A DNA stretch of 64,000 bases from Leptospira noguchii serovar Panama str. CZ214. Its GTDB lineage: Bacteria > Spirochaetota > Leptospiria > Leptospirales > Leptospiraceae. Location: assembly GCF_000306255.2 (NCBI RefSeq), contig NZ_AKWY02000031.1:1-64000 (forward strand), read 5' to 3'. Both the position numbers and the translations under genes were made by a program. Under the pieces are notes generated by a model. That model was not told the DNA's origin. It searched no databases and saw nothing but the letters and a program-made list of their open reading frames with translations. Positions 63,759 through 64,000 of the stretch are shown piece by piece. The stretch's first letter is position 1, and the number at the start of each line of letters is the position of its first letter.

Positions 63759-64000
<242 letters not shown>

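Overview
This window looks like chromosomal DNA of a pathogenic-clade Leptospira (closest in feel to L. interrogans). The evidence is AT-rich DNA with long AT-rich intergenic gaps, leptospiral lipoboxes, several genus-typical families (DUF1574 proteins, a LipL45-like FecR lipoprotein, an LA_2272-like surface repeat protein), spirochaete flagellar chaperone genes and LPS/BamA envelope genes. Species assignment is inference. No rRNA, tRNA, insertion sequence, prophage or CRISPR array was recognised.

Layout. 1-0.7 kb: the end of an unknown gene and a 5'-truncated sir2 remnant. 0.8-3.8 kb: a tight minus-strand operon of a NYN-domain RNase-like gene, an MBOAT O-acyltransferase and a DUF1574 protein. 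3.9-6.2 kb: a voltage-sensor-like membrane protein, an Mpo1/DUF962 protein and a TetR regulator with a palindromic operator candidate. 6.2-9.7 kb: glpD divergent from an alkyl-DHAP-synthase-like gene, which suggests ether-lipid/glycerol-3-phosphate metabolism. 10.5-16.7 kb: enoyl-CoA hydratase, LolB/DUF4292-like lipoprotein, TPR protein, and a TPR-like membrane protein overlapping a cysteine desulfurase. 17.5-21.3 kb: surface repeat lipoprotein, dGTPase, DedA, HNH protein, lipoprotein. 21.3-22.7 kb: fliS, a FliT/FlgN-like gene and a J-domain gene. 23.1-27.9 kb: purN-purH, two unknown envelope proteins, a transaldolase-like gene and a small ORF. 28.5-31.7 kb: a second MBOAT-DUF1574 pair behind a pseudouridine synthase. 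31.8-39.4 kb: lipA, FecR lipoprotein, PQQ-type sugar dehydrogenase, an unusual radical SAM protein and an AlkD-like protein. 40.1-46.9 kb: three tandem AIM24 paralogues, an SDR, lpxC, a PtsI-like protein and an unknown protein. 46.9-52.8 kb: acyl-CoA synthetase, TlpA-like lipoprotein, glycosyltransferase and CysQ. 52.8-61.4 kb: a minus-strand cluster with UvrD/PcrA, BamA, ExbD, ExbB and recN. 62.1-64 kb: a GHKL-ATPase-like protein, an SDR and the start of an ArsR regulator.

The genes are mostly housekeeping and envelope functions. The most unusual content is (i) the two paralogous MBOAT-DUF1574 modules, which look like AlgI/AlgJ- or PatA/PatB-style O-acylation pairs, and (ii) several families of non-coding dispersed repeats in almost every long gap: a recurring GTGGGAACT-type element, a 32-bp tandem array, a GC-rich hairpin element and a roughly 200-bp element present twice. 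These repeats are seen directly in the sequence; their function is unknown.
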